The notes under the pieces are model-generated. The model did no database searches, had not been told where the DNA came from, and saw nothing but the letters and a program-made list of their open reading frames with translations. Shown one piece after another: positions 25,171-34,802 of a stretch of 64,000 nucleotides of DNA. This stretch comes from JAJZNI01 sp035624785 (GTDB taxonomy: Bacteria > Chloroflexota > Dormibacteria > Aeolococcales > Aeolococcaceae): NCBI GenBank assembly GCA_035624785.1, contig DASPQV010000048.1, positions 1 to 64,000 on the forward strand, in the 5' to 3' direction. The first letter of the stretch is position 1. Every line of letters starts with the position of its first letter. Both the position numbers and the translations under genes were made by a program.

Positions 25171-26412
25171 TCAGGCGAGGGACGGGCGCCCCGGTGCGGC
25201 GGGAAGCAGCCGGCGTGCCCGGAGCGCCAGCCAGAGCAGGTGGCGACGGGCCGGGTCGTCCACGGGGAGGCCGAGGTCACGAATCCGCTGGAGGCGGTAG
25301 ACCACCGTGTGGCGGTGGAGGTTGAGCTTGGTGGCTGCCTGGCCAAGCCCGGAGCTGGAGAGCACGGCCTCGAGGGTCTGGTGCAGCTCCCCCCGGCGAT
25401 CCGCCCCGCCGGCGTCCAGGGGGCCGAGCACGCTGGAGACGAAACGGCGGACCGCCTCGGGGTCGGCGTCGAGGACGGCGAAGATGCCCAGCTCGGCGTC
25501 GTCGTGCACGTTCCGCTCCGGCTCCAGCCGCTGGCCGACCTCCAGGGCGCGCTGGGCTCGCCGAGCCGCGCTGGCAACATCGGACAGGCGGTCCGCCACC
25601 GGGCCGATCCCGAAGGCGGTGCCCGGCCGGGCCCGGATGGCGCCCTGGCAGAGGCGGGCGTGGTCGACACGCGGGTCGAGGAGGAGCACCCAGGTGCCCT
25701 CGGACGCCGACACCGTCAGCGCCCCCGAGGGCTGGGAGACCTTCTCGGCGAGCTGGTCGAGGTTGCCCGGCCAGGCGCAGGCGAGGACGCGGTAAGGGGG
25801 GCCGAGGTCCAGCTCGCAGGCGGCTGCCGCCACGCGCAGCTCCGCGGAGGCGTCGCCGGCGAGGAGCCGTTGGAGGACACGGTCCCGTTCCTGGTCCCGG
25901 CGCCGGAGCAACCGCTCGCGGCGCTCCAGATAGGCGGCGCCGACCGCCGCCGAGATCTCGTCGAGGTAGTTGATGACCTGGGCTGCGAGGGCGATCAGGG
26001 TCGCCGCGGGCATCTCGTGCTCGCGGGCCACGGTGGCCGCCACCTCCTCCCACACCACCTTCCCGGCCACCCGGTAGGCGGAGAGGAGGACGTCGAGAGG
26101 GACCCCGAGGTCGGCCTGGACCGCACCCGTCTGAGCCAGCCGGTCCAGGTCGCCGGCGCGCGGACCCCGTCCGTCGTGGAGGCGGCGGACCAGGACCCGC
26201 AGCGCGTCCCGGCACGCCGAGACGATCGAGCGCAGGTAGGCCAGGTTGTTGAAGTGGCGGGGCAGGGAGATCTCGGAGGCGATCCGTCGGGCCATCCGGC
26301 CGGCGATGGCGTCAGCGTCGGCGAGCAGCCGCGCCGTCACCGAGGGGGGCAGACTGGCCGACTCGACCAAGAGCGCCTGGCGCGGTCTGGACACAGCGGC
26401 CAAATTGTCCAC
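25171..26412 (-). CDS. PucR/CdaR-family transcriptional regulator
   Basis: This regulator of about 413 residues ends with the PucR-type helix-turn-helix (LGQAATKLNLHRHTVVYRLQRI, about residues 365-386). Before it are a GGDEF-like CdaR domain and an N-terminal helical sensor domain, so the signal it responds to is not readable. The GTG at 26412 is chosen because residues upstream are non-conserved and the frame there crosses the divergent promoter region. It is transcribed away from the diiron-protein gene, which is its most likely target. Confidence 0.87.
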   Translation of the reverse strand: MDNLAAVSRPRQALLVESASLPPSVTARLLADADAIAGRMARRIASEISLPRHFNNLAYLRSIVSACRDALRVLVRRLHDGRGPRAGDLDRLAQTGAVQADLGVPLDVLLSAYRVAGKVVWEEVAATVAREHEMPAATLIALAAQVINYLDEISAAVGAAYLERRERLLRRRDQERDRVLQRLLAGDASAELRVAAAACELDLGPPYRVLACAWPGNLDQLAEKVSQPSGALTVSASEGTWVLLLDPRVDHARLCQGAIRARPGTAFGIGPVADRLSDVASAARRAQRALEVGQRLEPERNVHDDAELGIFAVLDADPEAVRRFVSSVLGPLDAGGADRRGELHQTLEAVLSSSGLGQAATKLNLHRHTVVYRLQRIRDLGLPVDDPARRHLLWLALRARRLLPAAPGRPSLA

Positions 26413-26561
26413 CCCACACAAAATCCGCGGATGCCGCCCCAGGCGGAGTGGCGGATGCGTTGGCCATTCTGCACCAGGAGAATGAGGTTGTGCCTGCCGT
26501 GTGGACGCCACCCTCTGATGACGCCGTTCCGGTCCCGGGCGGCGAGGGGGACGGGTGACCG

Positions 26562-27362
26562 ATGTTGTATGACGACCTGTTCATCAGCCTCGAGCGGGCA
26601 CGCTGGAACCTGGGACGGGACATCGACTGGGACCTGATGCGGCCCGAGCTGCTCACCGAGCAGTGGCGCTTCGACGTCAGGGAGGTCTGCCTGACCGAGC
26701 TGGCGGCGCTCTACGCCACCGAGATGTTCCTCCGCGACTTCTATGCGGACATCGACTTCTGCAGCTTCGTCTCGATCTGGTTCTACGAGGAGATGAAGCA
26801 CCACCTGGTGCTCCGCAAGTACCTGGAACGCGCCGGCGAGGCCGTCCAGGAGGCGGAGCTGCCCCGGCTGCGGCTGACCTTCGCCGAGGGCCCGGCGATC
26901 GAGACGCTGACCATGCACTTCTGTGGTGAGGAGCGCCTGGCCCACTGGTACACCGCCTTCAGCGCCAACGCCCCGGAGCCGGTGCTCCGCCAGATCTTCA
27001 AGGTGCTGTCCGCCGACGAGGCACGCCATGCCGCCGCCTATGCCAAGTACCTGCGCAAGGCGGTCGCCAACAAGCCGGAGGTGCTGCCCGCGATCCTGCG
27101 CATGGCCCTCTGGATGCTGCGCACCACCAATGACAACCCCAAGCACCCCACCACCATCACCGACCCTTCGGTGGTGTCCCTGCTCGAGGACCCCCACTAC
27201 CTTCGACGCATGCTCAACGCCTACCTGCCGGGAAGGGATCACGAGGCCCCCGTGCAGCGCAGGGTGCTTGCCCTGATGGGGCAGCTCGCGGGCCGGCCGA
27301 TCCGCTCGATCCGCGAGCTCGCCAGCGCCATCCGGCAGGCGGAGGCCGCCCAAGCGGCGTGA
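26562..27362 (+). CDS. Ferritin-like diiron protein (acyl-ACP desaturase-like)
   Basis: The 266-residue, mostly helical protein has a four-Glu/two-His diiron ligand pattern: Glu46 (CLTELAAL), the EEMKHH motif at 76-81, a Glu near 124 (FCGEERLAHWY) and ADEARHAAAY (about 151-160). This is the arrangement of soluble stearoyl-ACP desaturases and related oxidases. The substrate is unknown; an acyl chain is a reasonable guess. It is divergent from the PucR-type regulator with a 149-nt shared control region, which suggests substrate-responsive expression. Confidence 0.83.
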   Translation: MLYDDLFISLERARWNLGRDIDWDLMRPELLTEQWRFDVREVCLTELAALYATEMFLRDFYADIDFCSFVSIWFYEEMKHHLVLRKYLERAGEAVQEAELPRLRLTFAEGPAIETLTMHFCGEERLAHWYTAFSANAPEPVLRQIFKVLSADEARHAAAYAKYLRKAVANKPEVLPAILRMALWMLRTTNDNPKHPTTITDPSVVSLLEDPHYLRRMLNAYLPGRDHEAPVQRRVLALMGQLAGRPIRSIRELASAIRQAEAAQAA

Positions 27363-27410
27363 CCGGAGCCCGGCGGGGCCGCCAACCCCGCCGTCTCGAC
27401 TGGCCGGGGC

Positions 27411-27416
27411 GATAAT
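27411..27416 (+). promoter_or_regulatory. -10 box, leaderless start of acylphosphatase
   Basis: GATAAT ends 8 nt before the ATG at 27425. Confidence 0.5.
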
Positions 27417-27424
27417 CGCAGGCG

Positions 27425-27706
27425 ATGGACCACCAGCTTCGAGTGCACGCCACCGTCCGAGGCAGGGTCCATGGGGTCGGGTTCCGAGCCTTCGTGATCG
27501 AGAAGGCCGAGGACCTTGGGGTGCGGGGCACCGTCGCCAATCGCGCCGATGGCAGCGTTGAATGCGTCGCGGAGGGACCGCGCGACGCCCTGGAAAGTTT
27601 GATTCAATCGCTCCGGCACGGTCCCGGAACCGCACGGGTCGACTCGGTCGAGGTGCTCGAGCAGCCCTTTCGCGGTGACCTGCCGGAGATGAGGGTCACG
27701 TGGTGA
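27425..27706 (+). CDS. acyP: Acylphosphatase
   Basis: The 93-residue protein is a single acylphosphatase domain, which hydrolyses carboxyl-phosphate bonds. The catalytic Arg lies in GRVHGVGFRAFV (about residue 20) and the catalytic Asn in GTVANRADGSVE (about residue 40). It starts with a leaderless-type ATG, and its TGA overlaps the aminotransferase GTG start by 4 nt. Confidence 0.95.
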   Translation: MDHQLRVHATVRGRVHGVGFRAFVIEKAEDLGVRGTVANRADGSVECVAEGPRDALESLIQSLRHGPGTARVDSVEVLEQPFRGDLPEMRVTW

Positions 27707-28908
27707 GCGATCTGCATTTTGCCGAGCGGATGTCGCATCTGGGCACCGAGTCTGCGTTCGAGATCCTGGCCAGGGCCAAGCGCCTGGAGGCCGAGGGCCA
27801 CGACATGGTCCACCTGGAGATCGGCGAGCCCGATTTCGCGACGCCGGACAACGTCATCGACGCCGCCGTGCGGGCCATGCGCAAGGGGGCCACCCACTAC
27901 ACCCCGGCGGGTGGCATCTGGGAGGTCCGTGAGGCCACCGCCCGCTATGTGACCCGGCGCACCGGCGTGGAGACCCGGCCGGAGCAGATCGTCCTCGTCC
28001 CCGGCAGCAAGAACATCCTCCACTTCCTGCTCCTCTGCCTGGTCGAGCCGGGCGACGAGGTGCTCGTCCCCGACCCGGGCTACCCGATCTACAGCTCGCT
28101 GGTCAACTTCGTGGGGGCCCGATCGGTGTCGGTGCCGATCCGCGAAGGCAACCAGTTCCGCCTCGACGTCGACGAGCTCCGCACCCTGGTCAGCGACCGG
28201 ACCCGGGTGCTCGTCGTCAACACTCCGGCCAACCCGACGGGCGGCGTCCTCACCCGGGAGGACTGCGTGGCCATCGCCGAGCTGGCCGGAGAGCGGAACC
28301 TCTTCGTCCTCAGCGACGAGATCTACTCGCGGCTGGTCTACGAGGGCCACTTCGTGTCCCTCTACGGCATGCCGGGGATGGCGGAACGCAGCGTCCTCAT
28401 GGATGGTCTCTCCAAGGCCTGGGCCATGTGCGGATGGCGTCTTGGCTTCGGGGCCATGCCCGTCGAGCTGGCCCAGCGGATGGAGACGCTGATGATCAAC
28501 ACGTCGTCGTGCGCTGCCGCCTTCACCCAGTGGGCGGCGGTGGAGGCGTTCGAGGGCGCCGAGTCCGACGCGGCGGTGGCGGCCATGGTCGCGGAGTTCT
28601 CGGAGCGTCGCGACGTGGTCGTGGACGGGCTCAACTCGATACCCGGGGTGCGCTGCCACCGTCCCTCCGGTGCCTTCTACGTCTTCCCCAACATTGAGGG
28701 GACGGGCTGGGAGGACCGGCCCCTGCAGCGGGCGCTGCTCGAGGAGGCCGGGGTCGCCGTGCTCTCGGGGAGCGCCTTCGGCTCCTGGGGCCGCGGCTAT
28801 CTCCGGCTGAGCTACGCCAACAGCATCCCCAACATCGAGAAGGCGGTGGAGCGGATCGGCAACTTCCTGGCCGCCCACCCTGGCAACGGCGCCTCAGCCC
28901 CATCCTGA
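27703..28908 (+). CDS. Class I/II pyridoxal-phosphate aminotransferase
   Basis: The 401-residue fold-type I aminotransferase has the PLP lysine in DGLSKAWAMCGWRLGFG (about residue 234). IEIGEPDF-like sequence (HLEIGEPDFATPDN) is at the N terminus, and VNTPANPTGGVLTREDC and the C-terminal GRGYLRLSYAN with the carboxylate-binding Arg are present. It resembles aspartate/alanine-type aminotransferases; the exact amino donor is unresolved. The start is GTG at 27703, overlapping the acylphosphatase stop; another GTG one codon earlier is possible. Confidence 0.9.
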   Translation: MSDLHFAERMSHLGTESAFEILARAKRLEAEGHDMVHLEIGEPDFATPDNVIDAAVRAMRKGATHYTPAGGIWEVREATARYVTRRTGVETRPEQIVLVPGSKNILHFLLLCLVEPGDEVLVPDPGYPIYSSLVNFVGARSVSVPIREGNQFRLDVDELRTLVSDRTRVLVVNTPANPTGGVLTREDCVAIAELAGERNLFVLSDEIYSRLVYEGHFVSLYGMPGMAERSVLMDGLSKAWAMCGWRLGFGAMPVELAQRMETLMINTSSCAAAFTQWAAVEAFEGAESDAAVAAMVAEFSERRDVVVDGLNSIPGVRCHRPSGAFYVFPNIEGTGWEDRPLQRALLEEAGVAVLSGSAFGSWGRGYLRLSYANSIPNIEKAVERIGNFLAAHPGNGASAPS

Positions 28909-28965
28909 TCCTCCAGTCCGGCGATCGTCACCGGCGGAGCCCTGCGACCGTCTCCGCCCATGACT

Positions 28966-28982
28966 GCCCGCCCACTGCGGGC
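28966..28982 (+). terminator. Hairpin between the aminotransferase and trpE
   Basis: GCCCGC-CCACT-GCGGGC is a perfect 6-bp stem with a 5-nt loop, but no T-run follows. It ends just before the trpE -10 box. It may end the upstream transcript weakly, or be chance in GC-rich DNA. Confidence 0.3.
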
Positions 28983-28985
28983 GGC

Positions 28986-28991
28986 TATCGT
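28986..28991 (+). promoter_or_regulatory. -10 box, leaderless start of trpE
   Basis: TATCGT ends 8 nt before the trpE ATG. The gap leaves no room for a leader peptide or attenuator in front of trpE. Confidence 0.5.
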
Positions 28992-28999
28992 TCACCGCC

Positions 29000-30556
29000 A
29001 TGACGGCGCCGGACGCGAGCGTGCGACCTGGTCTCGACGAGGCTCAGCGGCTGGCGCAGGACCACGAGCTGATCGCCCTGGTGCGGAGCAGTCCCGCCGG
29101 TGACGTCAGCGGCCCGCGGATGCTCGCCGCGCTGCCCGATGTGCCGGGCGCCTTTCTCTTCGAATCCGCGACCGGCGAGGGGGAGTTTGCCCGGTTCACC
29201 TTCGCCGGCCTGGCCGGGCCGGAGCGGTTCCGGGTGCGCCGCGGCCGCCTCACCCGGCTGGGCGAGGGCGAGCCGGCGGCGCCGGTTCCCTGCCCCGACC
29301 CACTCCGGGCGCTGCGCGAGTTCACCGAGGGCCCGAGGGTCGCCCTCCCCGCCGGCCTGGACGTCCCCTTCACCGGGGGATCGGTCGGCTATCTCGCCTA
29401 CGAGGCGGTGAGCAGCTTCGAGCGGATTCCCCGCTCCGGGGCGGACCCCCTGGACCTGCCCGACGCCTGGTGGGGGCGCTGCCTCTCGTGCAGCGTTCTC
29501 GACCGGGAGCGCCAGGTGGTCCACCACATCACCCACATCCCGACCGACGAGCGGCTGGAGCCGGCTCGCGCCGCCGGGGTGCGCCGCCTCGAGCTCATGG
29601 CCGCCCGGCTGGAGACCACCGGCTCTCCCGCCGCGCCGCCGCTCCCCGTGGCGACGGCGGCGCTTCCTGAGACCGCGGCCAACCTGAGCCGGGCGGGCTT
29701 CACGGCGGCCGTCCAGCGATGCCTCGCCCACATTGCGGCCGGAGACATCTTCCAGGTCCAGATCTCACGACGCTTCAGCCTGGACTTCCCGTTCTCGCCG
29801 GTCGCGCTCTACGCCGCCCTCCGTGAGGCGAACCCAAGCCCCTATCTCTTCTACCTGCGCACCGACGAGTGCGCCCTGGTGGGGACCAGCCCGGAGATGC
29901 TGGTCCGGGTTGCCACCGACGGGCGGGTCGACTACCACCCGATCGCCGGGACCCGCCGCCGCGGCCGCAGCCCGGCCGAGGATGCGGCCATGGAGTCGGA
30001 GCTGCGCAGCAGCGAGAAGGAGCAGGCCGAGCACCTGATGCTGGTCGACCTCGGGCGCAACGATGTGGGCCGGGTCTCCGAGATCGGCAGCGTCCAGGTC
30101 GACGACTACGCGGCGGTGCGCCGCTACGCCAACGTGATGCACCTCGAGACCTCGATCCGGGGACGGCTGCGAGCCGGGCTCACCGCGACCGACGCTCTCC
30201 GGGCCTGCTTCCCGGCGGGGACGGTGACCGGGGCTCCCAAGGTCCGGGCCATGGAGATCATCGCCGCCCTCGAACCCGAGGTCCGGGGCGCCTACGCAGG
30301 AGCTGTGGGCTATCTGGATTTCCGGGGCAGCCTGGACACCGCCATCGCGCTCCGCACCGCCGTGCTGCAGGGCGGGCGCCTGCACCTGCAGGCCGCAGCC
30401 GGGATCGTCGCCGACTCCGATCCCGCCCAGGAGGCGCTGGAGATCGACAACAAGCTTCGAGCCCTGGTTCGCGCCGCCGAGGCGGTGCGCGCCACCGGCG
30501 CGAGCTCCACCAACCCGTCCGGTCCGGGTCCCGCGGTCCAGGAGGGGCGCCCGTGA
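29000..30556 (+). CDS. trpE: Anthranilate synthase component I
   Basis: The 518-residue chorismate-binding enzyme makes anthranilate with ammonia supplied by TrpG. The N-terminal domain holds an LESATGEGEFARFTF-like regulatory region (here FLFESATGEGEFARF). The catalytic domain has DIFQVQISRRF, GTSPEMLVRV, IAGTRRRGRSPAEDAAMESE, DLGRNDVGRVSEIG and the Mg/chorismate site near GAPKVRAMEIIAALEP. It overlaps trpG by 4 nt. Confidence 0.97.
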   Translation: MTAPDASVRPGLDEAQRLAQDHELIALVRSSPAGDVSGPRMLAALPDVPGAFLFESATGEGEFARFTFAGLAGPERFRVRRGRLTRLGEGEPAAPVPCPDPLRALREFTEGPRVALPAGLDVPFTGGSVGYLAYEAVSSFERIPRSGADPLDLPDAWWGRCLSCSVLDRERQVVHHITHIPTDERLEPARAAGVRRLELMAARLETTGSPAAPPLPVATAALPETAANLSRAGFTAAVQRCLAHIAAGDIFQVQISRRFSLDFPFSPVALYAALREANPSPYLFYLRTDECALVGTSPEMLVRVATDGRVDYHPIAGTRRRGRSPAEDAAMESELRSSEKEQAEHLMLVDLGRNDVGRVSEIGSVQVDDYAAVRRYANVMHLETSIRGRLRAGLTATDALRACFPAGTVTGAPKVRAMEIIAALEPEVRGAYAGAVGYLDFRGSLDTAIALRTAVLQGGRLHLQAAAGIVADSDPAQEALEIDNKLRALVRAAEAVRATGASSTNPSGPGPAVQEGRP

Positions 30557-31185
30557 ACGAGGAGTTCCGGCTTCCCGATCGCGACCTTGGGGATTCCGTC
30601 CTGGTGATCGACAACTACGACTCCTTCACCTTCAACCTGGTTCAGCGTTTTGGCGAGCTGGGGGCACGGTGCGTGGTGGTTCGCAACGACACTGCCGCCG
30701 TCGCTGCCATCGGGGAGCGGCGCCCCGCGGCGATCGTGATCTCGCCGGGCCCGGGCACCCCGGCGGACGCCGGGATCTCGGAGGAGCTGATCGGACAGCT
30801 CGGGACCCTGGTCCCCATCCTCGGCGTCTGCCTCGGCCACCAGGCGATCGGGGAGGCCTGCGGCGGCCGGGTGGTCCGCGCCCCCTCGCTGATGCACGGC
30901 AAGGTGAGCCGCATCCGTCACCGGGGGGTCGGGATCCTGAGCGGCGTCCCCGATCCCTTCACCGCGACCCGCTACCACTCCCTGGTGGTCGAGGCGGAGA
31001 CCCTGCCCGCATGCCTGGAGGCGACGGCATGGACCGAGGACGGCGTGCTGATGGGCCTGCGCCATCACCAGCAGCCGCTCTGGGGAGTGCAGTTCCATCC
31101 CGAGTCCATCGGTACCGGCGCCGGGTACCGCATCCTCGAGAACTTCCTGGAGATGGCCGCGGTGCCGCTGCAGGCGCGGGCATGA
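30553..31185 (+). CDS. trpG: Anthranilate synthase component II (glutamine amidotransferase)
   Basis: The 210-residue class I amidotransferase has its nucleophile Cys in GVCLGHQAIGE (about residue 95) and a His-Glu pair in WGVQFHPES (about residue 183). The N-terminal VLVIDNYDSFTFNLVQ is typical of TrpG/PabA. GTG at 30553 lies inside the trpE stop. It may also serve PabB if no separate PabA exists. The next gene is trpC after 43 nt; trpD, often here, is absent. Confidence 0.96.
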   Translation: MNEEFRLPDRDLGDSVLVIDNYDSFTFNLVQRFGELGARCVVVRNDTAAVAAIGERRPAAIVISPGPGTPADAGISEELIGQLGTLVPILGVCLGHQAIGEACGGRVVRAPSLMHGKVSRIRHRGVGILSGVPDPFTATRYHSLVVEAETLPACLEATAWTEDGVLMGLRHHQQPLWGVQFHPESIGTGAGYRILENFLEMAAVPLQARA

Positions 31186-31228
31186 TCCGGATGGGCGTCT
31201 CGCGGCGGGCCGGGAGCGGTGGCTGGCG

Positions 31229-32023
31229 ATGAGCCGCGATCTCGGCGCCCTTGGGCCGATCGTGGAGCGCAAACGGCAGGAGGTCCAGGCGATCAGCTGC
31301 GGCCGCGGCGCGATCTGGGCAAAGGCGGAGCTGCTCCCCCCCGCCCCCGGCTTCGATGTCCTTCGCGGCGGGCGGGTCATCGCCGAGCTCAAGCGGCGGT
31401 CGCCGAGCGGCGGCTGGTTGCGCCCGGAGCTTGACGTGCCGGCTGTCGCCGCCGGCTACGCGGCCGCCGGAGCGGCGGCGATCTCGGTGCTCACCGACGC
31501 TGCCGACTTCGGCGGGAGCCCTGCCGATCTGACGGCGGTGCGCGCCGCGGTCGCGGTGCCCGTGCTTCGCAAGGACTTCACGATCGATCCGGTCCAGATC
31601 GCCGAGGCGCGGGTGCTCGGCGCTGATTGGGTGCTCCTGATCGCCGCGATCCTGGAGGGCCGGGAGCTCGAGGCGAGCCTGGACGCGGCACGGCGGGCCG
31701 GGGCCGGCGCGCTCGTGGAGGTCCACGACCAGGCTGAGCTGGAGCGTGCCCTCGTCGCGGGCGCATCCTGCGTCGGCATCAACAACCGCGATCTCAGGAG
31801 CCTGCGCAGCGACCTGGCGACCTTCGCCCGGCTGCGGCCGCTGCTGCCGAGCACGGTGGCCTGCGTGGCCGAGTCCGGGGTGCGAGGCCCCGCCGACGTC
31901 AGCCGCCTGGTGGGGGAGGGAGCGGACGCGGTGCTGGTCGGCGAGGCCCTGATGCGGCATCCGGACCCGGCCGCTCTCTGCGCCGAGCTGGTGGCGGCGG
32001 GGCGGGAAGCCGCCGTGCGCTGA
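31229..32023 (+). CDS. trpC: Indole-3-glycerol phosphate synthase
   Basis: The 264-residue TIM barrel has the catalytic residues in order: VIAELKRRSPSGGWL (catalytic Lys, about residue 55), PVLRKDFTIDPVQI (Lys and Asp), ALVEVHDQAELERAL (Glu), CVGINNRDLRSL (Asn) and VACVAESGVRGPADV (Glu, Ser). It makes indole-3-glycerol phosphate from CdRP. It is a stand-alone protein, not fused to TrpF. Confidence 0.97.
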   Translation: MSRDLGALGPIVERKRQEVQAISCGRGAIWAKAELLPPAPGFDVLRGGRVIAELKRRSPSGGWLRPELDVPAVAAGYAAAGAAAISVLTDAADFGGSPADLTAVRAAVAVPVLRKDFTIDPVQIAEARVLGADWVLLIAAILEGRELEASLDAARRAGAGALVEVHDQAELERALVAGASCVGINNRDLRSLRSDLATFARLRPLLPSTVACVAESGVRGPADVSRLVGEGADAVLVGEALMRHPDPAALCAELVAAGREAAVR

Positions 32024-32050
32024 GGCCCGTCCAGCCGCCATCATCCGGGT

Positions 32051-32733
32051 GTGGTCGTCAAGGTCTGCGGGATCCGCACTCCCGAGATCGCCGAGTGCGC
32101 GATCGAGGCGGGAGCGGACTGGCTCGGCCTGGTGTTCGAGCCGCGCAGCCCCCGTCACGTGGAGGACGCCGCGGCCGAGGCGGTGCGCCAGGCCGTGGCC
32201 GGAAGGGCTGACCTGGTCGGAGTCATGGTGGCACCGTCCGCCGAGCGCTGCCGGGAGCTGTCCAGGCGCCACCGGCTCGCCGCGGTGCAGGTCCACGGGC
32301 CGGTGGAGCCGCGATTGGTCACCGAGGTCGACGTGACCGTGATCCGGGCGATCAACCCTCCGGACGCGCGCGCCGCTCTCGTCGTGGAGTGGTGGCCCGA
32401 CTGCCCGCTCCTGCTCGACAGCCCCCCGGCGCGACCGGAGGCGCTGCCCGGCGGCACCGGTCTCCGGCTGGACCTGGCCCTGGCCGCCGAGGTCGCCGCC
32501 CACCGCCGGGTGATCCTGGCCGGCGGGCTGACCCCTGACAGCGTGGCCGAGGCCATCGGCAGGGTTCGCCCCTGGGGGGTGGACGCCAGCAGCGGCCTTG
32601 AGTCTCAGCCCGGCGTCAAGGACCCGGGCAGGGTGCGGGACTTCGTGGTCGCTGCCCGCGAGGCTTTCGAGCGCCTCGCAGAGGCAGGCCGGGCGATGAA
32701 CGGCGGGCCGGCGGCCGTCGCGGAGGCGGTGGG

Positions 32734-32737
<4 letters not shown>
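32051..32737 (+). CDS. trpF: Phosphoribosylanthranilate isomerase
   Basis: The 228-residue TIM barrel isomerises PRA to CdRP. KVCGIRTPEIAECAIEAGAD (about residues 4-23) holds the catalytic Cys and SPRHV follows. AAVQVHG, the catalytic Asp region LLLDSPPA, VILAGGLTPDSVAEAI and GVDASSGLESQPGVKD complete the fold. It starts with GTG; its stop overlaps the trpB ATG by 4 nt. Confidence 0.96.
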
Positions 32738-33926
<1,189 letters not shown>

Positions 33927-33930
<4 letters not shown>

Positions 33931-34802
33931 GCGCGATCACCGGCACCCCCGGGGCGGAGCGCTTCCAGCGGGCCTTCGGGGCGCGTCCCGCGGGACAGCC
34001 GCCCGGGGTCATCCCCTACGCCACCGCGGGCTTCCCGGAGCGCGCGGACACCACCCGCCTGCTTCTCGCCTTCCAGGCCGCCGGGGCCCTGGCGGTCGAG
34101 GTGGGGATCCCCTTCAGCGACCCGCTGGCCGACGGCCCCACCATCCAGCGCACCGGCTGGCGCGCCCTGGAGCAGGGCATGACCCCGGCGCTCGCCATCA
34201 CCCAGGTGGGGCAGGCTCGGAGCGCCGGGCTCAGCGTCCCCCTGGCGGTGATGACCTACGTCAACCCGGTGCTGGCGATGGGGCTGGAGCGTTTCGTCGA
34301 CGCCTGCGCGGAGGCGGGAGTGGACGGCGTCATCGTCCCCGACCTGCCGGTCGAGGAGGCGTCCGACCTGGCGGCCAGCCTCGGCCGCCGGGGACTGGCC
34401 CACATCCCCTTGGTGGCCCCGACGACCCCGACGGCCCGGCTGGCCAGGGTGGCGGCCACGGCCGCCGGCTTCGTGTACTGCGTCAGCGTCACCGGGGTCA
34501 CCGGGGCCCGGGCCCGGATCAATCCCGGCGCCCTGCTTCTGCTCGACCGGGTGCGCTTGGTGACGGCGCTGCCCCGTGCCCTCGGCTTCGGGATCTCGCA
34601 GCCCGAGCACGTGGCCGGCCTGAGCGGCCGCTGTGAGGCGGTGGTGGTGGCCTCGGCCTTGCTGGACGCCATCGCCGCCGACCCGCAGCGGGACGCGGCC
34701 GAGGTGGCCCAGGCTTTCGTCCGCTGGCTCCGCGGTGCCGGCGGGGCCACCGCCGCGCCGGCACCCGCGGGCGGCGCGGAGGGTGTGGAGCACCGCTGGT
34801 GA
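33927..34802 (+). CDS. trpA: Tryptophan synthase alpha chain
   Basis: The 291-residue TIM barrel cleaves indole-3-glycerol phosphate to indole, which is channelled to TrpB. VEVGIPFSDPLADGPTIQ holds the catalytic Glu and Asp, and DGVIVPDLPVEEA, FVYCVSVTGVTGAR and ALGFGISQPEHV follow. The C-terminal 20 residues are Ala/Gly-rich and unusual. It overlaps trpB and aroA by 4 nt each. Confidence 0.97.

Noticed and set aside
28909..28999. trp attenuator or T-box in front of trpE
   Set aside because: The gap is 91 nt with one small hairpin, no Trp-codon leader peptide and no T-box core; the -10 box sits right before the ATG.
31185..31229. A very short trpD remnant between trpG and trpC
   Set aside because: Only 43 nt are available and they show no TrpD-like codons.
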